Source of the DNA: Paenibacillus marchantiae
GTDB taxonomy: Bacteria > Bacillota > Bacilli > Paenibacillales > Paenibacillaceae
Direction of reading: 5' to 3'
Assembly (NCBI RefSeq): GCF_028771845.1
Contig: NZ_CP118270.1
Span: 3,286,001 to 3,350,000 of the forward strand
DNA length: 64,000 nt
Numbering within the stretch: position 1 is the first letter of the stretch; each line of letters opens with the position of its first letter. The notes beneath the pieces were generated by a model. That model saw only the letters and a list, made by a program, of their open reading frames with translations, was not told the DNA's origin and did no database searches. Position numbers and translations under genes: made by a program. Of the stretch, positions 15,885 through 23,831 are shown piece after piece.

Positions 15885-16070
15885 GACATATCTCGATAAC
15901 GTCAGAAGGTGCGAAGACGACATCCAGAATTTTTTTTGGTATCCGAGTGTCAGGTCAAGCCCTTGCTGCTTATACTGCATCAACAGAGTAGGCATTCGCC
16001 CGGATTGACGAGCAACAGGCCGTTGCTTAGTTATTCGGTACTTCATTTAAGGTAAAGGGAGAGATGAGAC

Positions 16071-16457
16071 GTGAAGGATTCTAACAAAAGTTTGTTGTGG
16101 GGAGCATTAATCGGCTCGGTTGTAGGTTCAGTGACAGCTTTGCTGCTGGCGCCAAAATCCGGACGCGAACTTCGTCAAGATATTTCGGAAGGTGCACGTC
16201 AGGTGAGTGAGAAGGGTCAGGAACTGGCTAGCAAGGTAGGAGAACAAAGCGCACAGATCGTATCCAAAGTAAAAGAGACGGCAGATGCCGTTATCCAGGA
16301 TATCCAATCGTGGCGCAATTGCGCTGAAGGTAAAGAAGTGCGCGTATCCGCCGTCATTACTGATTCCGATTCTTCCATCGATGCAGATGCAGCAAATGAG
16401 TCTGGCATTGAAGTCATTGCGAAGCTTCCTGCCGACGACTCCAAAGATAACATCTAA
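16071..16457 (+). CDS. YtxH domain-containing protein
   Basis: A 128-residue protein with the YtxH (GvpP-like) signature: an N-terminal glycine-rich membrane helix (LLWGALIGSVVGSVTALLLA) ending in APKSGRELRQDI, followed by amphipathic alanine- and lysine-rich repeats (GQELASKVGEQSAQIVSKV) and an acidic tail. Bacillus relatives are general-stress (SigB) proteins anchored in the membrane. The GTG at 16071 follows AAAGGGAGAGATGAGAC. Confidence 0.85.
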   Translation: MKDSNKSLLWGALIGSVVGSVTALLLAPKSGRELRQDISEGARQVSEKGQELASKVGEQSAQIVSKVKETADAVIQDIQSWRNCAEGKEVRVSAVITDSDSSIDADAANESGIEVIAKLPADDSKDNI

Positions 16458-16473
16458 AGCTAAGCTTGAACGC

Positions 16474-16515
16474 GAGCAGGCTTTCCTCCATCTGGAGGGG
16501 AGCCTGCTTTGTTGT
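16474..16515 (+). terminator. Intrinsic terminator after ytxH
   Basis: GAGCAGGCT/AGCCTGCTT stem with inner CCTCCA/TGGAGG, then TTTGTTGT. Confidence 0.8.
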
Positions 16516-16676
16516 GCGTGGTCGTGTAGGAGTTGTACGATGCGGCATTTTGTTTGAACCCTGCGATGAAATCGGGTAAGATGTAGGTACCTTTTTGCCT
16601 GAAAATTCATACGGTAGGAAGAAAGCTCTGGGAACCAATATGTTAACAGAACCAATTCAATGAAGAAGGAAGCGGT

Positions 16677-17492
16677 GTGTTCGTGCAGCAAGCAATCGCT
16701 ATATTAGACTCCGGTGTAGGGGGATTGACGGTCGCCAAGGAAGTGATGCGTCAGCTCCCACGGGAAAAGATCATATATTTTGGAGATACTGCCCGGACAC
16801 CGTACGGACCCCGTTCGTCCGAACAAGTTAAACAATTCACGGAACAAATCGTTGATTTCTTGATCCAGTTCGATCCGAAGGTTATCGTTATCGCCTGTAA
16901 TACGGCTACGGCAGCAGCGCTCGACTATATTCGAGCCAAGGTGAATGTGCCTGTCATTGGTGTCATTCATCCTGGAGCACGAGCAGCCATCACAGCGACA
17001 CGCACAGGACGCATCGGTGTCATTGGCACCGTGGGGACCATTGGAAGTGGTGCATATACGTCTGCACTCAAACAGTTGTCTCCCTATATTGATGTGGTCA
17101 GTCAGGCTTGTCCGGCACTTGTGCCACTGGTGGAGCAAGGCGAATTCCGTTCCAAGCAAACGACAAGTACGGTGGAGCAATCTCTAGGCCAGATTAAACA
17201 ACAGCCGATTGATTGTCTTATTCTGGGTTGTACGCACTATCCTTTTCTCATGGATACCATTCAGGAGGTTATGGGGCAGGAAGTGAAGCTGATTAGTTCG
17301 GCAGATGAAACGGCAAGGGAAATCAGTACGATTTTGTATGATAAACGAAAGCTGGCCAGTGGGGATGAGACGCCGGTCCATCAGTTTTTTTGCACAGGGG
17401 ACCCCCGCATGTTCCAGAATATTACCCGCCAATGGCTCGGAGAGCAGATCTCCAAAACGCCAGTTGTGTGGCAGGTTACCCAATTACCATAA
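16677..17492 (+). CDS. murI: Glutamate racemase
   Basis: A 271-residue cofactor-independent racemase that makes D-glutamate for peptidoglycan. The N-terminal ILDSGVGGLTVAKEVM and GDTARTPYGPRS are diagnostic. Both catalytic cysteines are present: IACNTATAAAL and LGCTHYPFL, with SSADETAREIS near the end. Length is as expected. The GTG at 16677 is used, but GTG 16683, 10 bases after AGGAAG, is an equally good start and gives a Bacillus RacE-like N-terminus. A near-perfect terminator at 17517 closes the gene. Confidence 0.96.
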   Translation: MFVQQAIAILDSGVGGLTVAKEVMRQLPREKIIYFGDTARTPYGPRSSEQVKQFTEQIVDFLIQFDPKVIVIACNTATAAALDYIRAKVNVPVIGVIHPGARAAITATRTGRIGVIGTVGTIGSGAYTSALKQLSPYIDVVSQACPALVPLVEQGEFRSKQTTSTVEQSLGQIKQQPIDCLILGCTHYPFLMDTIQEVMGQEVKLISSADETAREISTILYDKRKLASGDETPVHQFFCTGDPRMFQNITRQWLGEQISKTPVVWQVTQLP

Positions 17493-17516
17493 CTTTTTTT
17501 GATTTCAATGTTTATA

Positions 17517-17552
17517 AGAATCCCGGAACACTAAGTGTTCCGGGATTCTTTT
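17517..17552 (+). terminator. Strong intrinsic terminator after murI
   Basis: A perfect 16-bp stem (AAGAATCCCGGAACAC with its complement) and a minimal TAAG-type loop, ending in TTCTTTTG. Confidence 0.95.
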
Positions 17553-17732
17553 GTTTATATCCGAAAGTATAAGAAGCTCAGATGTATCATCACGTTTTCT
17601 TATGTTGGAGGGATTTACGCGATTCATGTCACATGACGGACAACCAGACCCGCATACATATTACATACAGTAAGGACACAGGCGAGAAAAGGACGGGAGA
17701 TTACACAATTTCCTAAGGGAAAGGAGATCGAC

Positions 17733-18947
17733 ATGGAGCTGCAATGGATTATTGTTCAACAGGGAGATACCTTGTCGCGTATTGCGGCAGCGAACCATAT
17801 GACGAAGGAGTTACTGGCTGCTCTCAACCCTGAAGCAGCGTCCCAGCCCTATTTGCTAACAGGACAGATGCTGCGCATTACGCCGGGAATGGGACGAAGG
17901 TATGCAGTGCAACCAGGGGAGAAAGTGGCTGTGATTGCATTACGTTTTGGAATGAATGAAGAAGAATTGCGCGAGGCCAACCCAGAAATAGCGAACATTC
18001 CGGACTGGTGCGGACGATGTATTCATATTCCAGATTCAAATGGAAAAACTATCGTCAAGTTGCAGGGAGAGTATGGTTATCGTGAAATGAGCCGTGATAT
18101 CGGTTTGCTCGAAAAGAAGTATCCATTTATCGAGATTGGCTCCATTGGCAGCAGTGTCATGGGCAAGGATTTGCCTTATCTGCGTTTGGGTCAAGGCCCC
18201 AGACATATTCATGTCAACGCATCAGTTCATGCAAATGAGTGGCTGACAACGGCGGTTCTGATGCGGTTCATTGAAGAATATGCGAAGGCCTACAGTACAC
18301 ATACGCCATGGCATCAATTCCAGACGGAACGCTGGATGCAGGAAACTACGCTGTGGGGTGTGCCCATGGTCAACCCGGATGGAGTTGAATTGGTGCAAGA
18401 GGGCGTGGTCAATGATCATCCCCATGCAGAAGAATTGCTGGCATGGAATGCTGGACGCTCCCATTTTACGCATTGGAAGTCTAATATCAGGGGAGTAGAC
18501 CTTAACGATCAATTCCCGGCTTATTGGGAGGAAGAAGCAGCTAGAAGAGGGATAACGACACCAGGGCCCAGAGATTATGCAGGAACCGCTCCCTTATCGG
18601 AACCGGAGGCATGGGCACTTGCACAGTGGACCGAGCAACATCATTTCGATGCTGTCGTTTCGCTGCACAGTCAGGGACAAGAAATTTATTGGAACTACCG
18701 AGATTTGGAGCCAAAGGAGAGTGCCCCGCTGTCACGCAGACTGGCAAGGGCTTCGGGGTACAAGGCAGTTAAGCTGGGTGGAAGTGATGCAGGGTACAAA
18801 GACTGGTTCATTCAGAAGTTTCGAAAGCCCGGCTTCACGGTAGAAGTGGGACTTGGGGTCAACCCGCTGCCCATGGATCAGTTCGATGACATCTGCGTAG
18901 AGGTTGGCATGCTGTTGGCTGAATTATTAACAGATCGAGAGCACTAA
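17733..18947 (+). CDS. LysM-M14 peptidoglycan gamma-D-glutamyl-diamino acid endopeptidase
   Basis: A 404-residue protein with two N-terminal LysM repeats (about 5-50 and 55-100; IIVQQGDTLSRIAAAN, YAVQPGEKVAVIALRFGM) and an M14 zinc carboxypeptidase domain (about 115-400). Zinc ligands are visible in SVHANEW (His, Glu) and VVSLHSQGQ (His), and the catalytic Glu in FTVEVGLG. The architecture is that of endopeptidase I of Lysinibacillus sphaericus and Bacillus YqgT, which cut the gamma-D-Glu-diaminopimelate bond. As in those, no signal peptide is seen, consistent with a role inside the mother cell or in recycling. AAAGGAGATC precedes ATG 17733. Confidence 0.9.
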   Translation: MELQWIIVQQGDTLSRIAAANHMTKELLAALNPEAASQPYLLTGQMLRITPGMGRRYAVQPGEKVAVIALRFGMNEEELREANPEIANIPDWCGRCIHIPDSNGKTIVKLQGEYGYREMSRDIGLLEKKYPFIEIGSIGSSVMGKDLPYLRLGQGPRHIHVNASVHANEWLTTAVLMRFIEEYAKAYSTHTPWHQFQTERWMQETTLWGVPMVNPDGVELVQEGVVNDHPHAEELLAWNAGRSHFTHWKSNIRGVDLNDQFPAYWEEEAARRGITTPGPRDYAGTAPLSEPEAWALAQWTEQHHFDAVVSLHSQGQEIYWNYRDLEPKESAPLSRRLARASGYKAVKLGGSDAGYKDWFIQKFRKPGFTVEVGLGVNPLPMDQFDDICVEVGMLLAELLTDREH

Positions 18948-19035
18948 CAGGGAAGACCGGGAATCCATGAAATCTGACTTCACATAATTTGGATGGGAAG
19001 ACATGAAACTTAAAGGTTGTCCACTCGTATAACAG

Positions 19036-19067
19036 GAACGGGCGCTGTGACCGGCGTTCGTTTTTTT
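19036..19067 (+). terminator. Intrinsic terminator after the endopeptidase
   Basis: GAACG/CGTTC stem with additional GG/CC pairs, followed by seven T. Confidence 0.7.
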
Positions 19068-19178
19068 AATCTGCATATTGCATCATTCGTTCCGGATCGC
19101 TCTGGAACGGGTAATGATGGGTGTGACTATAACGTGTTCTGTTTTATTTCAGTGCAATAATCATACGGAGGGGTTCAT

Positions 19179-19436
19179 ATGAAGTGGAGAAGACTGCTGT
19201 CATTCAAACGATGGACACAAGTATTCAAACGGCTGCCGCGTCTGTTGCGGGCTCCTCAGATCCCTTTGGGTGAGAAGCTGCTGTTCATCATCCCGGCGCT
19301 GCTCTACTGGGTGCTTCCTGACGTGATGCCGTTTATGCCTATAGATGATATCGGGGTTACGTTGTTGCTGATGAACTGGTTTGTAAGTCGTGCGGAGCGC
19401 AAATATCCGGTACTTACAGCGGGTGCGTCGTCTTAA
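19179..19436 (+). CDS. DUF1232-like small membrane protein
   Basis: An 85-residue protein. A basic N-terminus (KWRRLLSFKRWTQVFKRLPR) leads to LLRAPQIPLGEKLLFIIPAL, YWVLPDVMPFMPIDDIGVTL and LLMNWFVSRAERK. The order pro-rich loop, membrane helix, P-D-x-x-P-F-x-P-x-D-D-I-G matches DUF1232 (YkvA-type) membrane proteins, of unknown role. A CGGAGGGG ribosome binding site precedes ATG 19179. Confidence 0.7.
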   Translation: MKWRRLLSFKRWTQVFKRLPRLLRAPQIPLGEKLLFIIPALLYWVLPDVMPFMPIDDIGVTLLLMNWFVSRAERKYPVLTAGASS

Positions 19437-19580
19437 TCCGACACAAAATGGGTGGTTTTAACATCGATTTTGCATCAATGTTATTGCGAAGCGCAGTAAT
19501 TTTCTTTACAATAGATGCTGGAGTTTAGAAATACTGAAAAATTGTTGGAACCAGCAATTACGATATAGGAGATGAATGAA

Positions 19581-19883
19581 ATGAACTGCAAAATTACACG
19601 TAATGCCGCGAAAGTATTAAAACTTGAACTGGACAAGCCTGAGAACGAAGGTAAATTGCTGCGCGTTGTGATCACACATGCACATGGAGATCATGCCCAC
19701 TACGGACTCGATATCGATACGCCAAAAGAAAATGATACGGTTGTATCTACCGATAAAGAGATCGACGTTATTCTTGAGAATGATCAGCCTTTGCTGGATG
19801 GCGTTAAAATTGATTACCTTTACTTCCCTGAAGAAGGCTTCGTTATTACGAATCCATCCCAAGGCAACCACGGCGACCACTAA
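19581..19883 (+). CDS. HesB/IscA-like iron-sulfur biosynthesis family protein
   Basis: A 100-residue protein with the HesB-like fold pattern: CKITRNAAKVLKLELDK, LRVVITHAHGDHAHYGLDID, then VDVILENDQPLLDGVKIDY-like strands. A-type Fe-S carriers have three conserved cysteines; here the C-terminal Cys-x-Cys is absent (it ends PSQGNHGDH) and His-rich HAHGDHAHYG sits in the middle. It therefore resembles the YneR-type group rather than a true Fe-S scaffold. ATG 19581 is 9 bases after GGAG; ATG 19572 overlaps it. It is 21 bp upstream of the DUF1450 gene, probably one operon. Confidence 0.75.
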   Translation: MNCKITRNAAKVLKLELDKPENEGKLLRVVITHAHGDHAHYGLDIDTPKENDTVVSTDKEIDVILENDQPLLDGVKIDYLYFPEEGFVITNPSQGNHGDH

Positions 19884-19904
19884 GGGAGCGAAGAAGGGGA
19901 ACTC

Positions 19905-20126
19905 ATGGCTAACGATATCCGCGTATGCGAAAAATGTAATCATATCAGACTAAAATCGATTGTAGCCAAGTTGGAGAAAATGGCTCCGGATACGGAGATC
20001 AAAATTGGTTGCAAATCGTATTGCGGTCCTTGCGCGAAGCGTGCTTTTGTTTTCATCAACGGTAGGTACATCAGTGCTCCGTCAGAAGAAGAAGTGCTTG
20101 CAAAAGTAGCGAAATTCGTAAAGTAA
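19905..20126 (+). CDS. DUF1450 family protein (YuzB-like)
   Basis: A 73-residue protein with the DUF1450 arrangement: VCEKCNHIRLKSIVAKLEK at the start and KIGCKSYCGPCAKRAFVFING in the middle. The CxxC and CxxxCxxC cysteines suggest a metal or Fe-S site, and the fold is thioredoxin-like in relatives. Function is not established. Good AGGGGAA ribosome binding site; follows the HesB-like gene closely and is ended by the terminator at 20167. Confidence 0.85.
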   Translation: MANDIRVCEKCNHIRLKSIVAKLEKMAPDTEIKIGCKSYCGPCAKRAFVFINGRYISAPSEEEVLAKVAKFVK

Positions 20127-20166
20127 TTGTATGAATTTACATTGGGCAAACTTGTCCACGAAAGGA

Positions 20167-20193
20167 AAGAGAGGCCGCGGCCTCTCTTTTTTT
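20167..20193. terminator. Bidirectional intrinsic terminator
   Basis: AAGAGAGGCC/GGCCTCTCTT with a GC loop and seven T, between convergent DUF1450 and lipoprotein genes. Confidence 0.9.
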
Positions 20194-20218
20194 AGTTGTG
20201 ATTAGGAACGGTACAGGG

Positions 20219-20617
20219 TTAGAACGTAAAGCCCTGCATCATTTCAAAAATCTTAAAGGTATCCTCTTGAATCTCAATGGCGATGATCGTATCGCTTTTT
20301 TTAAAATAATGAACATTCCCCATTCGCTCTTCTTCCACTTCAACCCATCCGGCTTCGGATAACTTCTCGAAATAATCGGAGGGTACATATAATCCCTGTT
20401 CTCCCCCGATATGTTTCAATTCATATTTAATGCCCGTTTTAATGTTTGGATTGTCTGAATATGTCGTTACGTTCAGCTGCTTTGCATTCACGGGGACCGG
20501 AATCTCGTTATTAATAGAGGAGCCTGTATATCCCGTTATTTCATACGTAGAAGGTGTACAGCCACTGATGAGCAGCAATAAAGATAGCAGTATGAACATA
20601 ATCCCAAAGTTCTTCAA
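20219..20617 (-). CDS. Small lipoprotein, unknown function
   Basis: A 132-residue predicted lipoprotein. The signal peptide MKNFGIMFILLSLLLLISGC ends in a lipobox with Cys at residue 20, so it should be lipid-anchored on the outer face of the membrane. The mature part is about 112 residues, with alternating strands and a VEVEEERMG segment; I do not recognise a domain. The TTG at 20617 is the start because AAGGAGG lies 6 bases upstream and it gives a short n-region; the frame to 20683 has no such site. Confidence 0.7.
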   Translation of the reverse strand: MKNFGIMFILLSLLLLISGCTPSTYEITGYTGSSINNEIPVPVNAKQLNVTTYSDNPNIKTGIKYELKHIGGEQGLYVPSDYFEKLSEAGWVEVEEERMGNVHYFKKSDTIIAIEIQEDTFKIFEMMQGFTF

Positions 20618-20820
20618 ACGCACGCCTCCTTGTGAAAAGGTACTTATCAAATAAACGCAGTCAGACCGGAAAAGGTTATACACATCATGATATTTATTAC
20701 TAATCGTTTAAGGGGAACAGTGAAGCGATCCGTCATTGTTTTAGCAAAAGAAGAATAAGGAAGGCCGATGTCAACCATCCTAATGGGGTAACAGGAACAT
20801 GATCCCAAGGAGGAATACTC

Positions 20821-21102
20821 ATGCCGAAGCGTTATGATTCCAGTTTGCAAGCCGATACGACCGTATCCCAGGCGCAGAATGCAGTGAACAAACTTCATTA
20901 TGCCGTTTCACAGGCAATGTCACATCCAACAGAACAGACCATTGAACAGGCAGAACGCCGTTTGGCGCATACCGAGCAGGCTATGCGTCAAGCTGAACGT
21001 TCGCTTGGAGGTCAGGGCGTTGAGCTGGCAGAAGAGATGTTCATTGAGGAGAAGAGAAGATTGAACTCGATCCAGAGTCAGAATGGGCAAGGGGATCTAT
21101 AG
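20821..21102 (+). CDS. Small helical protein, possibly DUF2564-like
   Basis: A 93-residue soluble, mostly helical protein (AQNAVNKLHYAVSQAMSHP, TIEQAERRLAHTEQAMRQAE) with heptad-like spacing of Ala and Leu, so a short helical hairpin or coiled coil is likely. The pattern recalls DUF2564 proteins of Bacillus but I am not certain. CCAAGGAGGAATACTC precedes ATG 20821, a strong ribosome binding site. Confidence 0.6.
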   Translation: MPKRYDSSLQADTTVSQAQNAVNKLHYAVSQAMSHPTEQTIEQAERRLAHTEQAMRQAERSLGGQGVELAEEMFIEEKRRLNSIQSQNGQGDL

Positions 21103-21277
21103 GCGTTCCTGTCACACCAGAAACCCGCAGAGCAGCAGTGCTTTGCGGGTTATTCATGTCTCTTTTGAATGACCCCAAGAAGTGGATCTCAGTCAAACTG
21201 TGTGTAACGTGCCGCTTAAAATTTTGTGAGAAGGTTAATAGACCATGAGCAGGCAAATTTCACACAGGAGGTACAGA

Positions 21278-22108
21278 ATGACAAAACATATTACAGATTG
21301 TACGATTCTGAACAACGGCGTGACGATGCCATGGCTGGGATTTGGGACTTATCGAGCAAAGGGTAAAGAAGTACAGCAAGCAGTGGAGACTGCATTGGAA
21401 GTTGGATATCGGAGCATTGATACGGCGTCCGTTTATGGAAATGAAGAGGAAGTGGGACAAGCCATTGCGAGCAGTGGTGTTGCTCGGAATGAGCTGTTTG
21501 TGACAACCAAGCTGTGGAACGAGGATCAAGGCTTTGATTCGACCTTGAGAGCATTTGAGGCCAGTCAGAAGGCGCTTGGATTAAATGTCATTGATCTATA
21601 CTTAATTCACTGGCCTGGTAGAGACCAGTATAAGGAGACGTGGAGAGCTTTCGAACGTCTATATAGCGAAGGAAGTGTACGTGCCATTGGTGTAAGTAAT
21701 TTCGAAGTACACCATCTGCGCGATATCATAGATGAAGGTGGAACGGTACCTGCGGTGAATCAGGTGGAACTGCATCCGGGTCTGATTCAACAGGAACTGC
21801 AGGATTTCTGCGGGGAGCAGGGCATTCAACTGGAGGCATGGAGCCCCATTATGAGAGGTAAACTGAACAAGGAATCGGCTTTGAAAAGTCTGGCCCAGAA
21901 ATACGGAAAAACACCAGCGCAAGTTATTCTGCGTTGGGATATTCAGAATCAGATCGTGACGATTCCGAAGTCGGTTACCCCGGAGCGGATACGCGAGAAT
22001 GCGGACATCTTTGATTTTGAACTGACTCCTGATGAGCTGAAACTGATTGATGCGCTGGATTCGGATAAACGGACGGGACCACATCCGGATCAGCTGTTTT
22101 GGGATTGA
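21278..22108 (+). CDS. Aldo/keto reductase
   Basis: A 276-residue NADPH-dependent aldo-keto reductase. Signatures are MPWLGFGTYRA, the catalytic Asp-Tyr-Lys-His set in YRSIDTASVYGNEEEVG, TTKLWNED and LYLIHWP, then SVRAIGVSNFEVHHL and the cofactor segment IVTIPKSVTPERIREN. It should reduce aldehydes or ketones in the cytoplasm; the substrate is undefined. The ATG at 21278 is 6 bases after CACAGGAGG; the frame also extends back to 21245 without a comparable site. Confidence 0.93.
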   Translation: MTKHITDCTILNNGVTMPWLGFGTYRAKGKEVQQAVETALEVGYRSIDTASVYGNEEEVGQAIASSGVARNELFVTTKLWNEDQGFDSTLRAFEASQKALGLNVIDLYLIHWPGRDQYKETWRAFERLYSEGSVRAIGVSNFEVHHLRDIIDEGGTVPAVNQVELHPGLIQQELQDFCGEQGIQLEAWSPIMRGKLNKESALKSLAQKYGKTPAQVILRWDIQNQIVTIPKSVTPERIRENADIFDFELTPDELKLIDALDSDKRTGPHPDQLFWD

Positions 22109-22140
22109 GCGTGTAGCTCAATTCCAAAATAAGTGTTTAA

Positions 22141-22342
22141 TGATCTGCGTGGAGTTGTTCCGGATACGGATCATTCTTCCAATCGCTGTTGTCTCCAAAT
22201 TTTTTGATTCAAAATTCTCAAGGTGAAAATTTGGAGACAGCTTATGCTTCCGAAGCAGCTTTCCTACAGAAAGCTTTCAGGCGAACGCTCCGCTTCTTCA
22301 GAATTGATTCCGTCCCCTCCACTGCAACTGTTTATCAAACAC
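22141..22342. repeat. Structured intergenic element, probably a dispersed repeat
   Basis: This 318-bp gap (22109-22426) has no open gene. It carries a perfect 14-bp inverted repeat, TGTCTCCAAATTTT (22190-22203) and AAAATTTGGAGACA (22226-22239), followed by small palindromes GCTTCCGAAGC and GAAAGCTTTC. The sequence reminds me of a repeat found between genes in Paenibacillus genomes; a single copy in this window cannot prove it. Confidence 0.45.
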
Positions 22343-22376
22343 TAAAACTTTAGTATGAGCTTGAGTTGTAGATTGT

Positions 22377-22423
22377 AAAAAAAGCAGCAGGATCAAGGGA
22401 AGCCCCTTGATCCTGCTGCTTTT
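22377..22423 (-). terminator. Intrinsic terminator after the DsbA-family gene
   Basis: AAAGCAGCAGGATCAAGG and its complement form an 18-bp stem; on the minus strand a T-run follows. Confidence 0.92.
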
Positions 22424-22426
22424 GTG

Positions 22427-23161
22427 TTATTTGGATTGATCCGATTGCGGAACCTCGCAGCCGTCTTCGGTGCATACTCCACTGCCATCTGCGTCAGTGG
22501 TGTTGGACTCTACCATTGTGAAGGGGGAACGCTCGTCCCATGCTTTCTGGATAGCGTCAAGGAACACCTCATCCGGTTGAGCGCCAGATACAGCGAACTT
22601 GCGATCAAATACGAAGAACGGTACACCCCGGATGCCTAACTGTTCGCCTTCTGCCTGGTCGGCACGCACTTGGTCTGCGAATTGATTACTGGACAACACT
22701 TCTGCTGCTGCATTGCGATCTAGACCTACTTCTTCAGCCAACTCGATCAGTACATCGGAATTGCCGACATGTTTACCTTCAATGAAGATCGCTTGAAATA
22801 GTCGTTCGCTCAACTCAAGCATTTTTCCTTGTGTTTCTGCCCAATGCGTCAGACGGTGAGCAGAGAAGGAGTTGGTAGGGATCATCTCATCAATGTTGTA
22901 TTCCAGTCCAGCCGTACGAGCATTGGCATTCATTTGGGCATTCATGCCGCGTGCCTGCTCCACACTCATATTGTATTTGGCAGCCAGATATTCTGCGTTG
23001 GTTTTGCCACTATTCAATTCAGCATTTGGATCAAGCTCAAAACTTTTGAACTGTAATTTCACATCATCGCGGTGGGGGAATTGTGCGAGTACATTCTCAA
23101 GACGACGTTTGCCAATATAACAGAAAGGACACATAAAGTCGGACCATATTTCAATATTCAT
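22427..23161 (-). CDS. DsbA family oxidoreductase (FrnE-like)
   Basis: A 244-residue thioredoxin-fold protein of the FrnE/2-hydroxychromene isomerase-like branch: IEIWSDFMCPFCYIGKRRLE with a CPFC active site at the N-terminus, a helical insertion (about 70-170), then GVPFFVFDRKFAVSGAQ with the cis-Pro. There is no signal peptide, so it is cytoplasmic. A second cysteine pair (CTEDGC) near the C-terminus is like the second site of Deinococcus FrnE. Likely role: dithiol oxidation/isomerisation under oxidative stress, by family analogy. Confidence 0.88.
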   Translation of the reverse strand: MNIEIWSDFMCPFCYIGKRRLENVLAQFPHRDDVKLQFKSFELDPNAELNSGKTNAEYLAAKYNMSVEQARGMNAQMNANARTAGLEYNIDEMIPTNSFSAHRLTHWAETQGKMLELSERLFQAIFIEGKHVGNSDVLIELAEEVGLDRNAAAEVLSSNQFADQVRADQAEGEQLGIRGVPFFVFDRKFAVSGAQPDEVFLDAIQKAWDERSPFTMVESNTTDADGSGVCTEDGCEVPQSDQSK

Positions 23162-23317
23162 TCATTAAAACCTCCATCATCTATAAATGAAACCAATACA
23201 GTTACAATTATATAGCGACTTTCCATCATTCGCAAGGTTGTGGTTATTACCAGCCTCGAAAAAAGAAGTGCCGAAGCATGCAACGGATTGCAGCCTCAAC
23301 ACTTATAATTTAACTTC

Positions 23318-23749
23318 TTACTTATCCCGGTATGCCTTGGTCCAATGATAAGGCTGAATTTCGTCCAATCGTTTGTAAATTAAAGCTCCATCCGGATCGT
23401 ACACGGCAGCCTTCACGTCTTCTCCCCAGAAAAACAATCGTTCCTGGCACACACCACAAGGGGTGAGGACCTTGAATTCTGAGTGCTCATCGTCCCGTGC
23501 TACACAGATCGAGTGGGTGACCCGCTCGTTTAATTTGTGGGCTTCCAGATAGGCGCCTGTTTCCATACACAGATGCGTGGCGTCGTTAATCACTTCTGGA
23601 GCTACGCTGATTAACAGCGATCCAGCTTCGGTATAAACAGCAGCTGCGCCGCCCCACCCTTGAGGGTAGCGATGTTTGACAAAGTTTGCAGCTTCTTCGA
23701 ACAGCTTTTGTTCGATATTGAATTGGTCTGGATGTGACGTCATGGTCAT
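23318..23749 (-). CDS. Cytidine deaminase-fold protein (blasticidin-deaminase-like)
   Basis: A 143-residue zinc deaminase of the CDA superfamily. The zinc site is CMETGAYLEA, with Cys in place of the usual His before the catalytic Glu, and PCGVCQERLFFWG with the two further Cys. Three-Cys sites occur in tetrameric cytidine deaminases and blasticidin-S deaminases. Short N-terminal helices and the ICVARDDE core strand complete the fold. The nucleoside substrate is not certain. GGAG precedes ATG 23749. Confidence 0.82.
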   Translation of the reverse strand: MTMTSHPDQFNIEQKLFEEAANFVKHRYPQGWGGAAAVYTEAGSLLISVAPEVINDATHLCMETGAYLEAHKLNERVTHSICVARDDEHSEFKVLTPCGVCQERLFFWGEDVKAAVYDPDGALIYKRLDEIQPYHWTKAYRDK

Positions 23750-23831
23750 GCACTAGCTCCATTTCATTGTAGTATCGGGTTAACTTTGAAAAATGAATTA
23801 TACCGTTCCGTCAGCTACCGTTCCATATCTG

